A stretch of DNA of 64,000 nucleotides from JANRKF01 sp033763575 (GTDB lineage: Bacteria > Pseudomonadota > Alphaproteobacteria > Rickettsiales > SXRF01): the NCBI GenBank assembly GCA_033763575.1, contig JANRKF010000033.1, forward strand, positions 1-64,000, written 5' to 3'. Below are positions 15,889-24,264 of this stretch, piece by piece. How positions within the stretch are numbered: position 1 is the stretch's first letter; each line of letters starts with the position of its first letter. Position numbers and translations under genes: made by a program. The notes under the pieces were generated by a model. That model worked only from the letters and a program-made list of their open reading frames with translations. It was not told where the DNA came from and searched no databases.

Positions 15889-17731
15889 ACTTGCCGTTTT
15901 CGCGCTGGCGCTGGCGTTTTCCCTAAGCCTGCTTCAGGCCTTTTCACTCTATGAAAAGCGGCTTCTTCCGCTGCTTTCCCCGGGCTCATCACTTTCGGCG
16001 CTTCTGGTATTTCTGGCCTTTATCATCCTCATACTGCTGCGGATCGATTCCGATTTTACCGTGGCCAATGTCGCAGAGCATTCCAACCGCGCATTGCCAC
16101 TGCTCTATAAAATCGCCGGGACGTGGGGCAACCATGAAGGATCGCTGCTGTTATGGGCGCTGGTGGTCACCGGTTTCGGCGCCTGCCTCGCTGGCCGCCA
16201 TCCCCGCGCCGCCGCCATTCAAGCGCTGCTGGCTGCAGGTGTGCTGGCCTTTATCCTTGGCAGCTCCAACCCGTTTGAACGAATTTTCCCGCCGCCGCCG
16301 GATGGCAAGATGCTGAATCCATTGCTGCAGGATATCGCGCTTTCGCTGCATCCGCCGATGCTATATCTCGGCTATGTCGGTTTTTCGGCGGTATTTTCCC
16401 TCGCGCTCGCCGGGCTGTGGGAAAGGAAAATCGACCGCGCATGGGCCGAGGCCGCGCATCCATGGATCATGTTCGCATGGTCGGCCCTCACCATGGGTAT
16501 AGCGCTGGGTAGCTGGTGGGCATATCGCGAACTCGGCTGGGGCGGCTACTGGTTCTGGGACCCGGTGGAAAATGCCTCGCTCATGCCGTGGCTCGCGGCA
16601 ACGGCGCTCCTGCATTCCAATATCGTGCTCAAAAAACGCGGGCAACTTGCACGCTGGGTGGCGCTGCTCGCCATACTCACCTTTGCGATGAGCCTGATCG
16701 GCACGTTCCTGGTGCGTTCCGGTGCCATCACCTCGGTGCATAGCTTCGCCAGCGATCCGGCACGCGGGCTGTATATTCTGGGCTATATCGCGCTCTCCAT
16801 CGGCGGCGGGCTATGGCTCTACGGCGCACGGGCGGGCAGCCTTGCAGAGACTGCGCCGCTTCGTCCGGCTTCGCGTGAGGGCGCCATCGTCGTCAATAAT
16901 TTATTCCTCACCACTGCCTGCGCTACCGTCCTGCTCGGCACGCTCTACCCAATGATCGCAGAGCTTGCGAGCGGTGCACAAATCACCGTCGGCGCGCCTT
17001 ATTTCAACAGCGTCGTGCTGCCGATACTGGCCGCACCCTTGCTGCTTGCCGCGCTCACCGCCTTCCTGCCGTGGAAAAAAGCGTCGCTCGCGCAGGTGGT
17101 TAAACGGGCGTGGTTTGCGTTCGCCGCTGCACTGGTGGTGGCTATGCTGGTGATGGCCGTGGTGGCGCAGGAAACACTGCTGGCTGCCTGCGGGCTTGGG
17201 CTTGGGGCCTTCCTGATGGCGGGAAGCGCGCAGTGGCTGGCCGCCGGAAGATGGCGGATGCGGGGAAGCTGGCCGGTATTCCTGGGGCATACGGGTGCAG
17301 CGATGATTGTGATCGGCATCACCGGCACCAGCCTGTGGAGCAAGCAGACCGAGAGTTTTGCCGGCATCGGCGATGATATTGCGCTCGCCGGTTATGTGCT
17401 GAACGTCGCCGGGGAAACCACGCTGGACAAACCGAATTACCAGGCGCAACGCCTGACCCTGCATGTGAAAAAAAATGGCGCGCATGTCACCACGCTCGCA
17501 CCGGAATTCCGCCGCTATAAAATACAGGGCAGCGCCACCAGCGAGGCCGCCATCCACAGCACCGGCGCCTATGACCTCTATGCCGTGATCGGCGAAAAAA
17601 ATGACAAGGGCAAAACCGCGCTGCGGATTTATTTTAAGCCCACCATCTCGTTTTTATGGCTCGGCGCGCTGGTGATCGCCAGCGGCGGTCTATTGGCAGG
17701 CACCATCTCCCTGCGAAGAAGGCGGCCATGA
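15878..17731 (+). CDS. ccmF: heme lyase CcmF
   Basis: A 617-residue polytopic membrane protein that ligates heme to apocytochrome c with CcmH. It carries GTWGNHEGSLLLW near residue 82 and the tryptophan-rich WWD domain GWGGYWFWDPVENASLMPW near 220, plus a periplasmic segment near the C-terminus (LAGYVLNVAGETTLDKPNYQAQRL). Length is a little short of the usual 640-660. Overlaps ccmE upstream and ccmG downstream (ATGA). Confidence 0.96.
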   Translation: MLAELAVFALALAFSLSLLQAFSLYEKRLLPLLSPGSSLSALLVFLAFIILILLRIDSDFTVANVAEHSNRALPLLYKIAGTWGNHEGSLLLWALVVTGFGACLAGRHPRAAAIQALLAAGVLAFILGSSNPFERIFPPPPDGKMLNPLLQDIALSLHPPMLYLGYVGFSAVFSLALAGLWERKIDRAWAEAAHPWIMFAWSALTMGIALGSWWAYRELGWGGYWFWDPVENASLMPWLAATALLHSNIVLKKRGQLARWVALLAILTFAMSLIGTFLVRSGAITSVHSFASDPARGLYILGYIALSIGGGLWLYGARAGSLAETAPLRPASREGAIVVNNLFLTTACATVLLGTLYPMIAELASGAQITVGAPYFNSVVLPILAAPLLLAALTAFLPWKKASLAQVVKRAWFAFAAALVVAMLVMAVVAQETLLAACGLGLGAFLMAGSAQWLAAGRWRMRGSWPVFLGHTGAAMIVIGITGTSLWSKQTESFAGIGDDIALAGYVLNVAGETTLDKPNYQAQRLTLHVKKNGAHVTTLAPEFRRYKIQGSATSEAAIHSTGAYDLYAVIGEKNDKGKTALRIYFKPTISFLWLGALVIASGGLLAGTISLRRRRP

Positions 17732-18231
17732 AATTACTGCCGCTTGGAATTTTACTTGCGATATGCGCCCTGCTCGCTTTTGGCATGATGCGGAAAAATG
17801 ACGCGCCGCCGGATTCGCCGCTCATTGGGAAAGCTTTTCCAGCGCTGGCTTTAGAAGGCCGCTCACTTCAGGAACTTTCCGCAAGGCAGGTAACGATTAT
17901 CAATATTTTTGCAAGCTGGTGCGCTCCCTGCGCGCTGGAACAGCCGACGCTCTTGCGCTTCAAAGAAAAAAATATTGCACCCACCATCGGCATTGCATGG
18001 AAAAACAAACCCGGCGATGTGGCGCAGTGGCTGCAGGAACACGGCAATCCCTACACCCATTTACTGCATGATGAAAAAGGCGATATTACCGTGCCACTCT
18101 CGCTCACCGGCGTTCCGGAAACCTTCATCATCGATAAAGGCGGCGTGGTGCGCTATCACACCAGCCAGCCCATTACCGATGAGCACATGGCACAGGAAAT
18201 CATTCCGCTAGTGGAAAGGTTGCAGCAATGA
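17728..18231 (+). CDS. ccmG: thiol:disulfide interchange protein CcmG/DsbE
   Basis: A 167-residue membrane-tethered thioredoxin. The helix PLGILLAICALLAFGMM anchors it; the redox motif is WCAPC in INIFASWCAPCALEQPTLL and the cis-Pro region is TGVPETFIIDKGG, typical of CcmG. It keeps the apocytochrome CxxCH cysteines reduced. ATGA overlap with ccmF on one side and ccmH on the other. Confidence 0.95.
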   Translation: MKLLPLGILLAICALLAFGMMRKNDAPPDSPLIGKAFPALALEGRSLQELSARQVTIINIFASWCAPCALEQPTLLRFKEKNIAPTIGIAWKNKPGDVAQWLQEHGNPYTHLLHDEKGDITVPLSLTGVPETFIIDKGGVVRYHTSQPITDEHMAQEIIPLVERLQQ

Positions 18232-18692
18232 AATATATATTTGTCATTGCGAGCGAAGCGCGGCAATCCATAGCTGTGAGTTGTATTAAAGCAAGATGGA
18301 TCGCCACGGCCTGCGGCCTCGCGATGACGATATTTCTTATCTCACCTGCCGCCGCGCTCACTGTGGATGCGAAGCTGCCCGACCGCGCACAGGAAGCGCG
18401 TGCGCAAGCCCTTTTCCATGAATTGCGCTGCGTGGTCTGCCAGGGCGAAGCGATTGCCGATTCACCCGCCGATGTCGCACGCGATTTACGCCGCGTCGTG
18501 CGTGAAGAAATCGCGAGCGGGAAAAGCGATGACGAGGTCAAAAGCTTTCTGGTCGATCATTACGGCGAGCGCGTGCTGATGATGCCGGTGAAGAATACGC
18601 GCAATGCTCCTTTGTGGTTGCTGCCTTTAATATTGCTGCTTGGCGGCGCATTATTCGCGTGGAAACGACTGTTCCGCAGGGGGCCCCAATGA
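18228..18692 (+). CDS. ccmH: cytochrome c maturation protein CcmH with repeat-encoded signal peptide
   Basis: A 154-residue CcmH/CycL. The mature part (LTVDAKLPDRAQEARAQALFHELRCVVCQGEAIADSPADVARDLR) has the RCxxC thiol motif that reduces or holds apocytochrome for heme attachment, and a C-terminal helix (PLWLLPLILLLGGALFAW) anchors it. The N-terminal stretch FVIASEARQSIAVSC and ARWIATACGLAMT is the translation of a palindromic repeat (18243-18328). An in-frame ATG at 18324 would leave a signal peptide with no basic n-region, so translation from 18228 (ATGA overlap with ccmG) is likelier. Confidence 0.93.
   Translation: MKYIFVIASEARQSIAVSCIKARWIATACGLAMTIFLISPAAALTVDAKLPDRAQEARAQALFHELRCVVCQGEAIADSPADVARDLRRVVREEIASGKSDDEVKSFLVDHYGERVLMMPVKNTRNAPLWLLPLILLLGGALFAWKRLFRRGPQ
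18243..18328. repeat. REP-like palindrome inside the ccmH signal peptide
   Basis: Left arm gtcattgcgagcgaagcg... (from 18243) with cggcaatccat, right arm atggatcgccac...cgcgatgac (to 18328). Same family as 27818-27899 and 36883-36972. In frame with ccmH. Confidence 0.85.
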
Positions 18693-19306
18693 CCCTGTTC
18701 ATCTTCAGCATGATCCTGTTGTTGCTCGCAGTGCTGGCGCTTATGCTGCTGCCAATGGCGCGAACGGGCGACCGAAAATCTGCGCTACAGATAGCAGTCG
18801 CCATTACATCGGCCAGCGTGCTGGTGTATGCACTTTGCGGCTCGCCGCGTGTGGTGCCGCTGGCTGAGGAGCATAATGCCGAATTGCGTGCCCTCTACGC
18901 ACAGATCAAAACCACCTCGGCGCTGATCGAAAAACAACCGCAGAACCTGGAAGCGTGGCTCACACTGGCGCAGGCCTTTTCCGATGCGGGCGATTATGCG
19001 GCGGCGGCGAACGGCTTCAAGCAGGCGGTGCTACTTTCCAAAGGCCACCCGCGCATCATCATGGCGTACGCTGAATCGCTCATTTTACAGGCCGACGGAG
19101 TGGTGACGGATGCGGCCAAAAAATCCATCGACATCGCGCTGATGATCGACCCGCAACTGCCGCTCACCCGCTATTACCAGGCGGTGTGGTTGTTGCAGGA
19201 AGGGCGGCAGCCGGAAGCGATGGAGATGATGAAAACGCTCTACCACGAACTGCCGGATGACTCTTCGCTCAAGAAACGAATGAAAGCGCAAATAGGCCGC
19301 GACTAG
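18689..19306 (+). CDS. ccmI: CcmI/CycH-like TPR protein of cytochrome c maturation
   Basis: A 205-residue protein with two N-terminal membrane helices (FIFSMILLLLAVLALMLLP and SALQIAVAITSASVLVYALCG) and tetratricopeptide repeats (LEAWLTLAQAFSDAGDYAAAANGFKQAV, ... RYYQAVWLLQEGRQPEAMEMM). CcmI chaperones apocytochromes to CcmFH. It is shorter than full CcmI (about 400), so the C-terminal periplasmic part is missing or reduced. ATG 18689 overlaps the ccmH stop. Its own TAG stop is supplied by the palindromic element at 19304. Confidence 0.85.
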   Translation: MTLFIFSMILLLLAVLALMLLPMARTGDRKSALQIAVAITSASVLVYALCGSPRVVPLAEEHNAELRALYAQIKTTSALIEKQPQNLEAWLTLAQAFSDAGDYAAAANGFKQAVLLSKGHPRIIMAYAESLILQADGVVTDAAKKSIDIALMIDPQLPLTRYYQAVWLLQEGRQPEAMEMMKTLYHELPDDSSLKKRMKAQIGRD

Positions 19307-19428
19307 AGCGTTTTCGCTTTAGTTGTGCGCTAGGCAACTGAGGCGAGGCGCACGGAATGTACAACCAGTACATGAGTACGCCGAGTCCGAAGGGTAACAA
19401 CGCGCACGGCTAAATGGAAAATGCTCTA
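19304..19428. repeat. 125-bp palindromic element supplying both convergent stop codons
   Basis: Ends are inverted: tagagcgttttc...tttag (from 19304) against ctaaatggaaaatgctcta (to 19428); outer arms match at about 80 percent over roughly 28 bases. The terminal TAG at 19304-19306 is the ccmI stop, and the terminal CTA at 19426-19428 is the nadE stop on the other strand. The centre has cagtacatgagtac. Confidence 0.8.
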
Positions 19429-21048
19429 GAAATGATTGGTCAGCGGATAACGACGGTCACGGCCAAACATCATCGAGGTTATTTTGACGCCCGGCGCGCT
19501 CTGGCGGCGCTTATATTCACTGATACGCACCAGATGCACGACGCGTTTTACCACCCCGACATCAAAGCCCTGCGCCACAATTTCCTCGGCGGATTTGCGG
19601 CCTTCGAGATGCAGCGCTAAGATCTTATCCAGCAGCGGATACTCCGGTAGCTGGTCGCTGTCTTTCTGGTTTGGCGCAAGCTCCGCCGACGGCACCTTGG
19701 TAAGCGAGCGCGCCGGAATCACAAAACCTTGCCCGTTGCGCCACTCCGCCAGTGTATACACCTGCGTTTTATAGACGTCCTTGATGCAGTTATAGCCGCC
19801 GCAGGCATCGCCGTACAAGGTGGTGTACCCCACCGCGATTTCCGATTTATTGCCGGTTGAAAGCAGCATGAGGCCGGTTTTATTGGAAAGCGCCATGAGC
19901 AACTGCCCGCGTATGCGCGCCTGGATATTGCCACCCACCGCCACATCTTCCATCACTTCGCCCATCAGCGGATGCAGGGTTTGCCGCGCGGTTTCCATCA
20001 TCGGCGTGATCGGAATGATGTCGGTCTTAATCGTCAGGTTGGCTGCGAGTTCCAAGGCGTCGTCGGTGCTTGCTTGCGAAGTATAGGGCGAAGGCAGGAG
20101 CACGCCGCGCACATTGGCCGCGCCCAGCGCATCCACCGCCACCGCCGCCGAAACCGCCGAATCGATGCCGCCGGAAAGCCCCAGCAGCACGCCGGAAAAA
20201 CCGTTCTTGCGCACATAATCGCCGAGGCCCGTCTCCATCGCCTTCCAAACCGCATGCTCTTCCGAAATTGTTTCAAGGCGTGGCCGCTGGTCGTCGTCAT
20301 GCGCCGCGCCACCGACCTTCAGCGGCGAGCGCACCACATGCAGCGTCTCGGCAAATTGCGGCGCTTCCGACACCACATAGCCGCTGGAATTCACCACAAA
20401 CGAGCCGCCGTCGAACACAATATCGTCCTGCCCGCCCATCATATTGGCGTAGATGATCGGCGTATGCGAGACCTGCGCCGCCAGCGCCGTGATTTTCTTG
20501 CGCGCCGCGAGCTTGCCCATTTCAAACGGCGAGGAATTGATGACGATAATCATCTCCGCATGCTGGCGCGACAATTCCTGCGCATATTGCAGGTGCCAGA
20601 TATCTTCACACACCAGAAGCGCCATCCGCGTGCCGTTCCACTCGAATACCTTGGCTTTGTGACCGGCGGTGAAATGGCGTTTTTCATCGAAGATGCCGTC
20701 ATTCGGCAGCATGATTTTAAAATGGATATTCTGAATGCGCGCATCCGAAGCAAACACCGCCGCGTTATACACCGCACCGCCTTCCTCCCATACCGTGCCG
20801 AAGACCAGCCCGGCCTCGGTCGTCGATGCCGCGATTTTTCGCGCCCTCTGCATCGCTGCCGCCCGAAACGAAGGCATCAAAAGCAAATCCTCCGGCGGAT
20901 AACCGATGAGCGAGAGCTCCGGGCAAATCACCAGCCCGGCGCGCTTGTCGCCCGCCTGCGCATAGGCCGCAAGAATCTTTTCCGCATTGCCGTCAAGATC
21001 ACCGACGACCGGGTTAAGCTGGGCCAGGATGATGTTCGGTTGTTGCAT
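19426..21048 (-). CDS. nadE: NAD+ synthase, glutamine-hydrolysing
   Basis: A 540-residue two-domain enzyme that amidates deamido-NAD. N-terminal nitrilase-type glutaminase domain: start MQQPNIILAQLNPVVGDLDGN, Glu in ICPELSLIGYPPEDL, Cys in LLVCEDIWH. C-terminal synthetase domain with the ATP-pyrophosphatase loop LGLSGGIDSAV near residue 290 and TGNKSEIAVGYTTLYGDACGG. Length fits the bacterial glutamine-dependent form. The terminal codon lies in the repeat at 19304-19428. Confidence 0.96.
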   Translation of the reverse strand: MQQPNIILAQLNPVVGDLDGNAEKILAAYAQAGDKRAGLVICPELSLIGYPPEDLLLMPSFRAAAMQRARKIAASTTEAGLVFGTVWEEGGAVYNAAVFASDARIQNIHFKIMLPNDGIFDEKRHFTAGHKAKVFEWNGTRMALLVCEDIWHLQYAQELSRQHAEMIIVINSSPFEMGKLAARKKITALAAQVSHTPIIYANMMGGQDDIVFDGGSFVVNSSGYVVSEAPQFAETLHVVRSPLKVGGAAHDDDQRPRLETISEEHAVWKAMETGLGDYVRKNGFSGVLLGLSGGIDSAVSAAVAVDALGAANVRGVLLPSPYTSQASTDDALELAANLTIKTDIIPITPMMETARQTLHPLMGEVMEDVAVGGNIQARIRGQLLMALSNKTGLMLLSTGNKSEIAVGYTTLYGDACGGYNCIKDVYKTQVYTLAEWRNGQGFVIPARSLTKVPSAELAPNQKDSDQLPEYPLLDKILALHLEGRKSAEEIVAQGFDVGVVKRVVHLVRISEYKRRQSAPGVKITSMMFGRDRRYPLTNHF

Positions 21049-21074
21049 AAAAAATACTCTATTTGTGGAGAAGC

Positions 21075-21416
21075 TTATGGAGCGACAAAACCGTAAATTG
21101 CACCGCGCAACGCATCATTCATGCGCGTTTGCCAACCCGCACCAAGCGCCTTGTAAGCGGCCACAATATCCGGATCAATGCGTAACTTCACCTCTTGTTT
21201 TGTTTGCGGTAATTTTGGGCGGCCACGCTTGCGAATTCTCTCTTGATTCTCGGCCAAGAATTTCTTGGCCGCTTTCTCACCCATTAATTCAGCAAGAACC
21301 TCCGGACCAGGGCGCGTATTTTTAAAAAACGCCGCGCCCGCTTCCGGCACATCATCTTCATCCAACAGCACACGTTTTCCATTGTTATATTCAATATATT
21401 TATCGCGTTTTTTCAT
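21075..21416 (-). CDS. brnA: BrnA-type antitoxin
   Basis: A 113-residue BrnA. The end KQEVKLRIDPDIVAAYKALGAGWQTRMNDALRGAI is the ribbon-helix-helix region typical of BrnA (PDVVAxFxxxGxGWQTRINxxLR in the family). It binds and neutralises BrnT and autorepresses the pair. The gene overlaps the brnT end by 17 bases and lies downstream of it, which is the usual toxin-first order of this system. GRPKLP before the domain resembles a DNA-minor-groove contact. Confidence 0.88.
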   Translation of the reverse strand: MKKRDKYIEYNNGKRVLLDEDDVPEAGAAFFKNTRPGPEVLAELMGEKAAKKFLAENQERIRKRGRPKLPQTKQEVKLRIDPDIVAAYKALGAGWQTRMNDALRGAIYGFVAP

Positions 21417-21669
21417 AGTGCTTCCTTTCTTTCTTATTCGCCGTCCGAAGCGAAATCACCCGCGCATTTCCATCGCGGTATGTAAACGACATAAAACATA
21501 ACTCGCCATCTATCATACCCACCGCATTATAGCGCGGCTCACCATAATCCTTACGTGTATCAATCTCTAATTGCGCTGCGCTCCAATCAAAATAATACGC
21601 CCGCTCAAAATCCAACCCGTGCTTGGCAATGTTTCTGGCATTCTTGACCGGGTCGAACGTAATTCTCAT
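21400..21669 (-). CDS. brnT: BrnT-type ribonuclease toxin
   Basis: An 89-residue BrnT toxin: MRITFDPVKNARNIAKHGLDFERAYYFDW at the start, DYGEPRYNAVGMIDGELCFMSFTYRDGNARVISLRTANKKERKHYE at the end. The ISxRxAxxxExxxY tail is the family signature. BrnT is a RelE-like-fold RNase. The frame is open to 21750 but the family start is ATG 21669. Confidence 0.9.
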   Translation of the reverse strand: MRITFDPVKNARNIAKHGLDFERAYYFDWSAAQLEIDTRKDYGEPRYNAVGMIDGELCFMSFTYRDGNARVISLRTANKKERKHYEKTR

Positions 21670-21710
21670 CCGATTATTTGTACACCCAATAAATAAGAAT
21701 GTCAAGCAAA

Positions 21711-22640
21711 CTAAAGCAGTTTTTCCAACTCCGGCAACACCGTTTCCCACTCGCCGACCAGCCCGTAATCCGCGATTTCAAAAATCGGCGCGTTTTCGTC
21801 TTTGTTGATGGCGACGATGATCTTGCTGTCTTTCATGCCCGCGAGATGCTGGATCGCACCAGAAATGCCGATAGCGATGTACAGCTCAGGGGCGACGATT
21901 TTCCCCGTCTGCCCCACCTGCGCATCGTTGCTCACATATCCTGCATCCACTGCCGCACGGCTCGCGCCAATCGCCGCGCCCAGTCTATCTGCCAGCGGCC
22001 CCAGCTTTTTGAAATTCTCCGCAGAGCCAAATGCGCGACCACCGGAGACTACCACCCGTGCCGAGGTGAGTTCCGGGCGTTCGGATGTGCTCGCCTGCAA
22101 TTCCACGAAACCCGAAAGGCCGGAATCGGGAAGTGCAGCAATGGTTTCTATAACTGCACCAGACCCCGCAACAAGTGCGGGGATAAAGGCGCTTTGGCGC
22201 ACCGTGACGACGAGCGGCGAAACCGGCGCCTTCACCGTCTCGATCGCATTGCCCGCATAAATCGGGCGCTTAAATGTGTCCGGCGAAATCACCTCGATAA
22301 TATCCGACACCTGAATCGTATCGAGCAGCGCGGCGGCCCGCGGCATGATGTCTTTGCCGGTGGTCGTCGCGGTGGCAAGGATGTGCGAATAATTCTTGCC
22401 GATGCCCGCAATGAGCGGCGCGATATTTTCCGCCAGAGGCCATGCGTAATGCGGCGCGTCGCTATGCAAAATTTTCGTTACCCCGGCAAGGCCAGAAGCC
22501 TGCTTAGCCGCCTCACTCGCATTATGCCCCGCCACCAGCACATGAATCTCACCGCCGATTTTTGAAGCCGCCGTCACCGCATTCCGCGTGGCAGATGCGA
22601 GGGACGTATTATTATGCTCGGCAAGTATGAGAATGGTCAT
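21711..22640 (-). CDS. etfA: electron transfer flavoprotein subunit alpha
   Basis: A 309-residue ETF alpha subunit. With the beta subunit it carries electrons from acyl-CoA and other dehydrogenases to ETF-ubiquinone oxidoreductase. The C-terminal FAD domain is textbook: ELTSARVVVSGGRAFGS, LGAAIGASRAAVDAGY, QVGQTGKIVAPELYIAIGISGAIQHLAGMKDSKIIVAINKDENAPIF. Residues IPALVAGS in a variable loop are encoded by a 23-base copy (22162-22184) of the palindrome found between etfB and etfA. Length remains normal. Confidence 0.96.
   Translation of the reverse strand: MTILILAEHNNTSLASATRNAVTAASKIGGEIHVLVAGHNASEAAKQASGLAGVTKILHSDAPHYAWPLAENIAPLIAGIGKNYSHILATATTTGKDIMPRAAALLDTIQVSDIIEVISPDTFKRPIYAGNAIETVKAPVSPLVVTVRQSAFIPALVAGSGAVIETIAALPDSGLSGFVELQASTSERPELTSARVVVSGGRAFGSAENFKKLGPLADRLGAAIGASRAAVDAGYVSNDAQVGQTGKIVAPELYIAIGISGAIQHLAGMKDSKIIVAINKDENAPIFEIADYGLVGEWETVLPELEKLL
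22162..22184. repeat. 23-base copy of an intergenic palindrome inside etfA
   Basis: The 23 bases are the exact reverse complement of 22651-22673 (ccccgcacttgttgcgggg core). In the etfA frame they encode IPALVAGS. Confidence 0.85.
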
Positions 22641-22650
22641 ATTATTCCCA

Positions 22651-22764
22651 ATCCCCGCACTTGTTGCGGGGTCCAGTCAGTTTTCTACTATAAATCTTCA
22701 TGTATATTCCCATATTTTCTACCAGACCCCGCAATGCGCCTGCGATGCAGGCTTATGCGGGGAT
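22651..22764. repeat. palindromic repeat pair between etfB and etfA
   Basis: atccccgcac-ttgttgcgggg at 22651-22671 and accccgca...tgcgggga at 22726-22763 flank an A/T-rich centre. The right unit overlaps the end of etfB and encodes its last residues VIPA. Confidence 0.75.
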
Positions 22765-23505
22765 AACGCCCTCATTCTTCAGTTTATCCACCAGCTCGGC
22801 CACGTCTTTTACTTTGACGCCGCCACTGCGTTTTTTCGGTTCCTCGAATTTCTCGTGGGTGAACCGCAGCGCAATATCCACGCCCATGTCCGCCGCCGGA
22901 ATTTTTTCCAGCGGCTTGGCTCTCGCCTTCATGATATTCGGCAGCGCCAGGTGGCGCGGCTCGTTCAGGCGCAAATCGGTGGTGACGATACAAGGCAGCG
23001 GCAATTTCACCGTGACCAGCCCGCCATCAATCTCCCGCGTGACCACCGCCGCACCGTTTTCCACCACCACTTTCGAGGCGAAGGTGCCCTGCCCCCAATT
23101 GAGTAACCCGGCGAGCATCTGCCCGGTTTGCGAGGCATCATCATCAATCGCCTGCTTGCCGATAATCACCATTTCCGGCGCTTCTTTTTCCACCAGCGCC
23201 TTCAATAATTTAGCCGCACCGAGCGGCTGTATTTCGGTGTCGGTGTGGATATGCACGGCGCGATCCGCCCCCATGGCAAGGGCCGAACGCAACTGCTCCT
23301 GCGCGCCATCCGCACCAATCGTTGCGACCACGATTTCCGTTGCAATGCCTTTTTCCTTGAGGCGGACCGCCTCTTCCACCGCGATCTCATCAAACGGGTT
23401 CATCGACATTTTGACGTTGGCCAGCTCCACGCCCGAACCATCCGCCGCAACACGAATACGCACGTTGTAATCCACCACACGTTTGACGGAAACAAGGATT
23501 TTCAT
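22753..23505 (-). CDS. etfB: electron transfer flavoprotein subunit beta
   Basis: A 250-residue ETF beta subunit, the AMP-binding partner of EtfA. Start MKILVSVKRVVDYNVRIRV; signature MNPFDEIAVEEAVRLKEKG; AMP region GKQAIDDDASQTGQMLAGLL; recognition-loop-like LRLNEPRHLALPNIMKARAKPLEKI. The C-terminal VIPA is read from a palindromic repeat. It precedes etfA by 112 bases, most of them repeat. Confidence 0.97.
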   Translation of the reverse strand: MKILVSVKRVVDYNVRIRVAADGSGVELANVKMSMNPFDEIAVEEAVRLKEKGIATEIVVATIGADGAQEQLRSALAMGADRAVHIHTDTEIQPLGAAKLLKALVEKEAPEMVIIGKQAIDDDASQTGQMLAGLLNWGQGTFASKVVVENGAAVVTREIDGGLVTVKLPLPCIVTTDLRLNEPRHLALPNIMKARAKPLEKIPAADMGVDIALRFTHEKFEEPKKRSGGVKVKDVAELVDKLKNEGVIPA

Positions 23506-23580
23506 AGGTTTACCATAGCGAAAGAGAATGAAGGAAGGGTTAATCGCCTCCCCGCAGACATAGGGTTATCTCAGGTTACA

Positions 23581-23610
23581 TTTATACTCTCCCATGGGGA
23601 AATGTGTCAC
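23581..23610 (-). promoter_or_regulatory. candidate promoter of etfB
   Basis: On the minus strand GTGACA (plus 23605-23610), 18-base spacer, TATAAA (plus 23581-23586), about 75 bases before the etfB ATG. The -35 hexamer is part of the dispersed TGTGTCACGGAAGGGG motif. Confidence 0.45.
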
Positions 23611-23644
23611 GGAAGGGGGTAAAGTGGATTTTTTTGAAAAAAAT
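23601..23644. repeat. dispersed TGTGTCACGGAAGGGG motif with A/T palindrome
   Basis: AATGTGTCACGGAAGGGG continues as GTAAA (23601-23623), then a perfect A/T palindrome ATTTTTTT-g-AAAAAAAT (23628-23644). On the minus strand this lies between the 3' end of the adenosyltransferase gene and etfB. See also 2946 and 53585. Confidence 0.8.
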
Positions 23645-23694
23645 GACAACCCACTCAATTCCAATGAAAGATCGGTTATCCGGGGACGAATAGC

Positions 23695-24261
23695 TCAGCG
23701 ATTGACGCCCGGCACCCAGAGCACGTCATCGACGCCGTTATTGTTCATGGCGCGGGCCAGTACAAAAAGGAAATCCGACAAGCGGTTGAGGTATTTCACC
23801 GCTTCGGGATTGGTTTTTTCCTCCACCGCCAGATGACATACCAGCCGCTCGGCGCGCCGCACCACCGTGCGCGCCAGATGCAGGTGCGCCGAGGCCTGCG
23901 AGCCGCCGGGCAGCACGAAGGAGTTGAGCGGCGCGATATGTTCGTTGAGCGAATCCATCTCGGCTTCGAGACGCGAAACCTGCGCCGGAATAATGCGAAG
24001 CGCCTTGTCCTCGCCGCCCGCATAAGGGGTCGACAAATCCGCGCCTAAATCAAATAAATCATGCTGGATGCGCGAGAGCATATCGTCATGCCGGCTGCCA
24101 TGCGCGGTGCATAAACGCACCACGCCTATGGCGGAGTTGGCCTCATCGACCGTGCCATAGGCCTCAACGCGCAGGTCATACTTCGCCCGCCGCGATCCAT
24201 CCACCAGCCCGGTATCCCCCGCGTCACCCGTGCGGGTGTAAATTTTGTTCAGCTTGACCAT
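23695..24261 (-). CDS. ATP:cob(I)alamin adenosyltransferase, PduO type
   Basis: A 188-residue PduO-type enzyme that makes adenosylcobalamin from cob(I)alamin and ATP. The N-terminal ATP motif is KIYTRTGDAGDTGLVDGSR; VEAYGTVDEANSAIG, FVLPGGSQASAHLHLARTVVRRAERLV and NRLSDFLFVLARAMN follow, all conserved. Length is normal. It is first in a short run with the twin-helix protein (two bases upstream) and neighbours etfBA, a common alphaproteobacterial arrangement. Confidence 0.95.
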   Translation of the reverse strand: MVKLNKIYTRTGDAGDTGLVDGSRRAKYDLRVEAYGTVDEANSAIGVVRLCTAHGSRHDDMLSRIQHDLFDLGADLSTPYAGGEDKALRIIPAQVSRLEAEMDSLNEHIAPLNSFVLPGGSQASAHLHLARTVVRRAERLVCHLAVEEKTNPEAVKYLNRLSDFLFVLARAMNNNGVDDVLWVPGVNR

Positions 24262-24264
24262 TCA

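Noticed and set aside
22162..22184. EtfA repeat segment as an inserted peptide
   Set aside because: The protein is of normal length at this loop, so replacement or chance shaping fits better than insertion.
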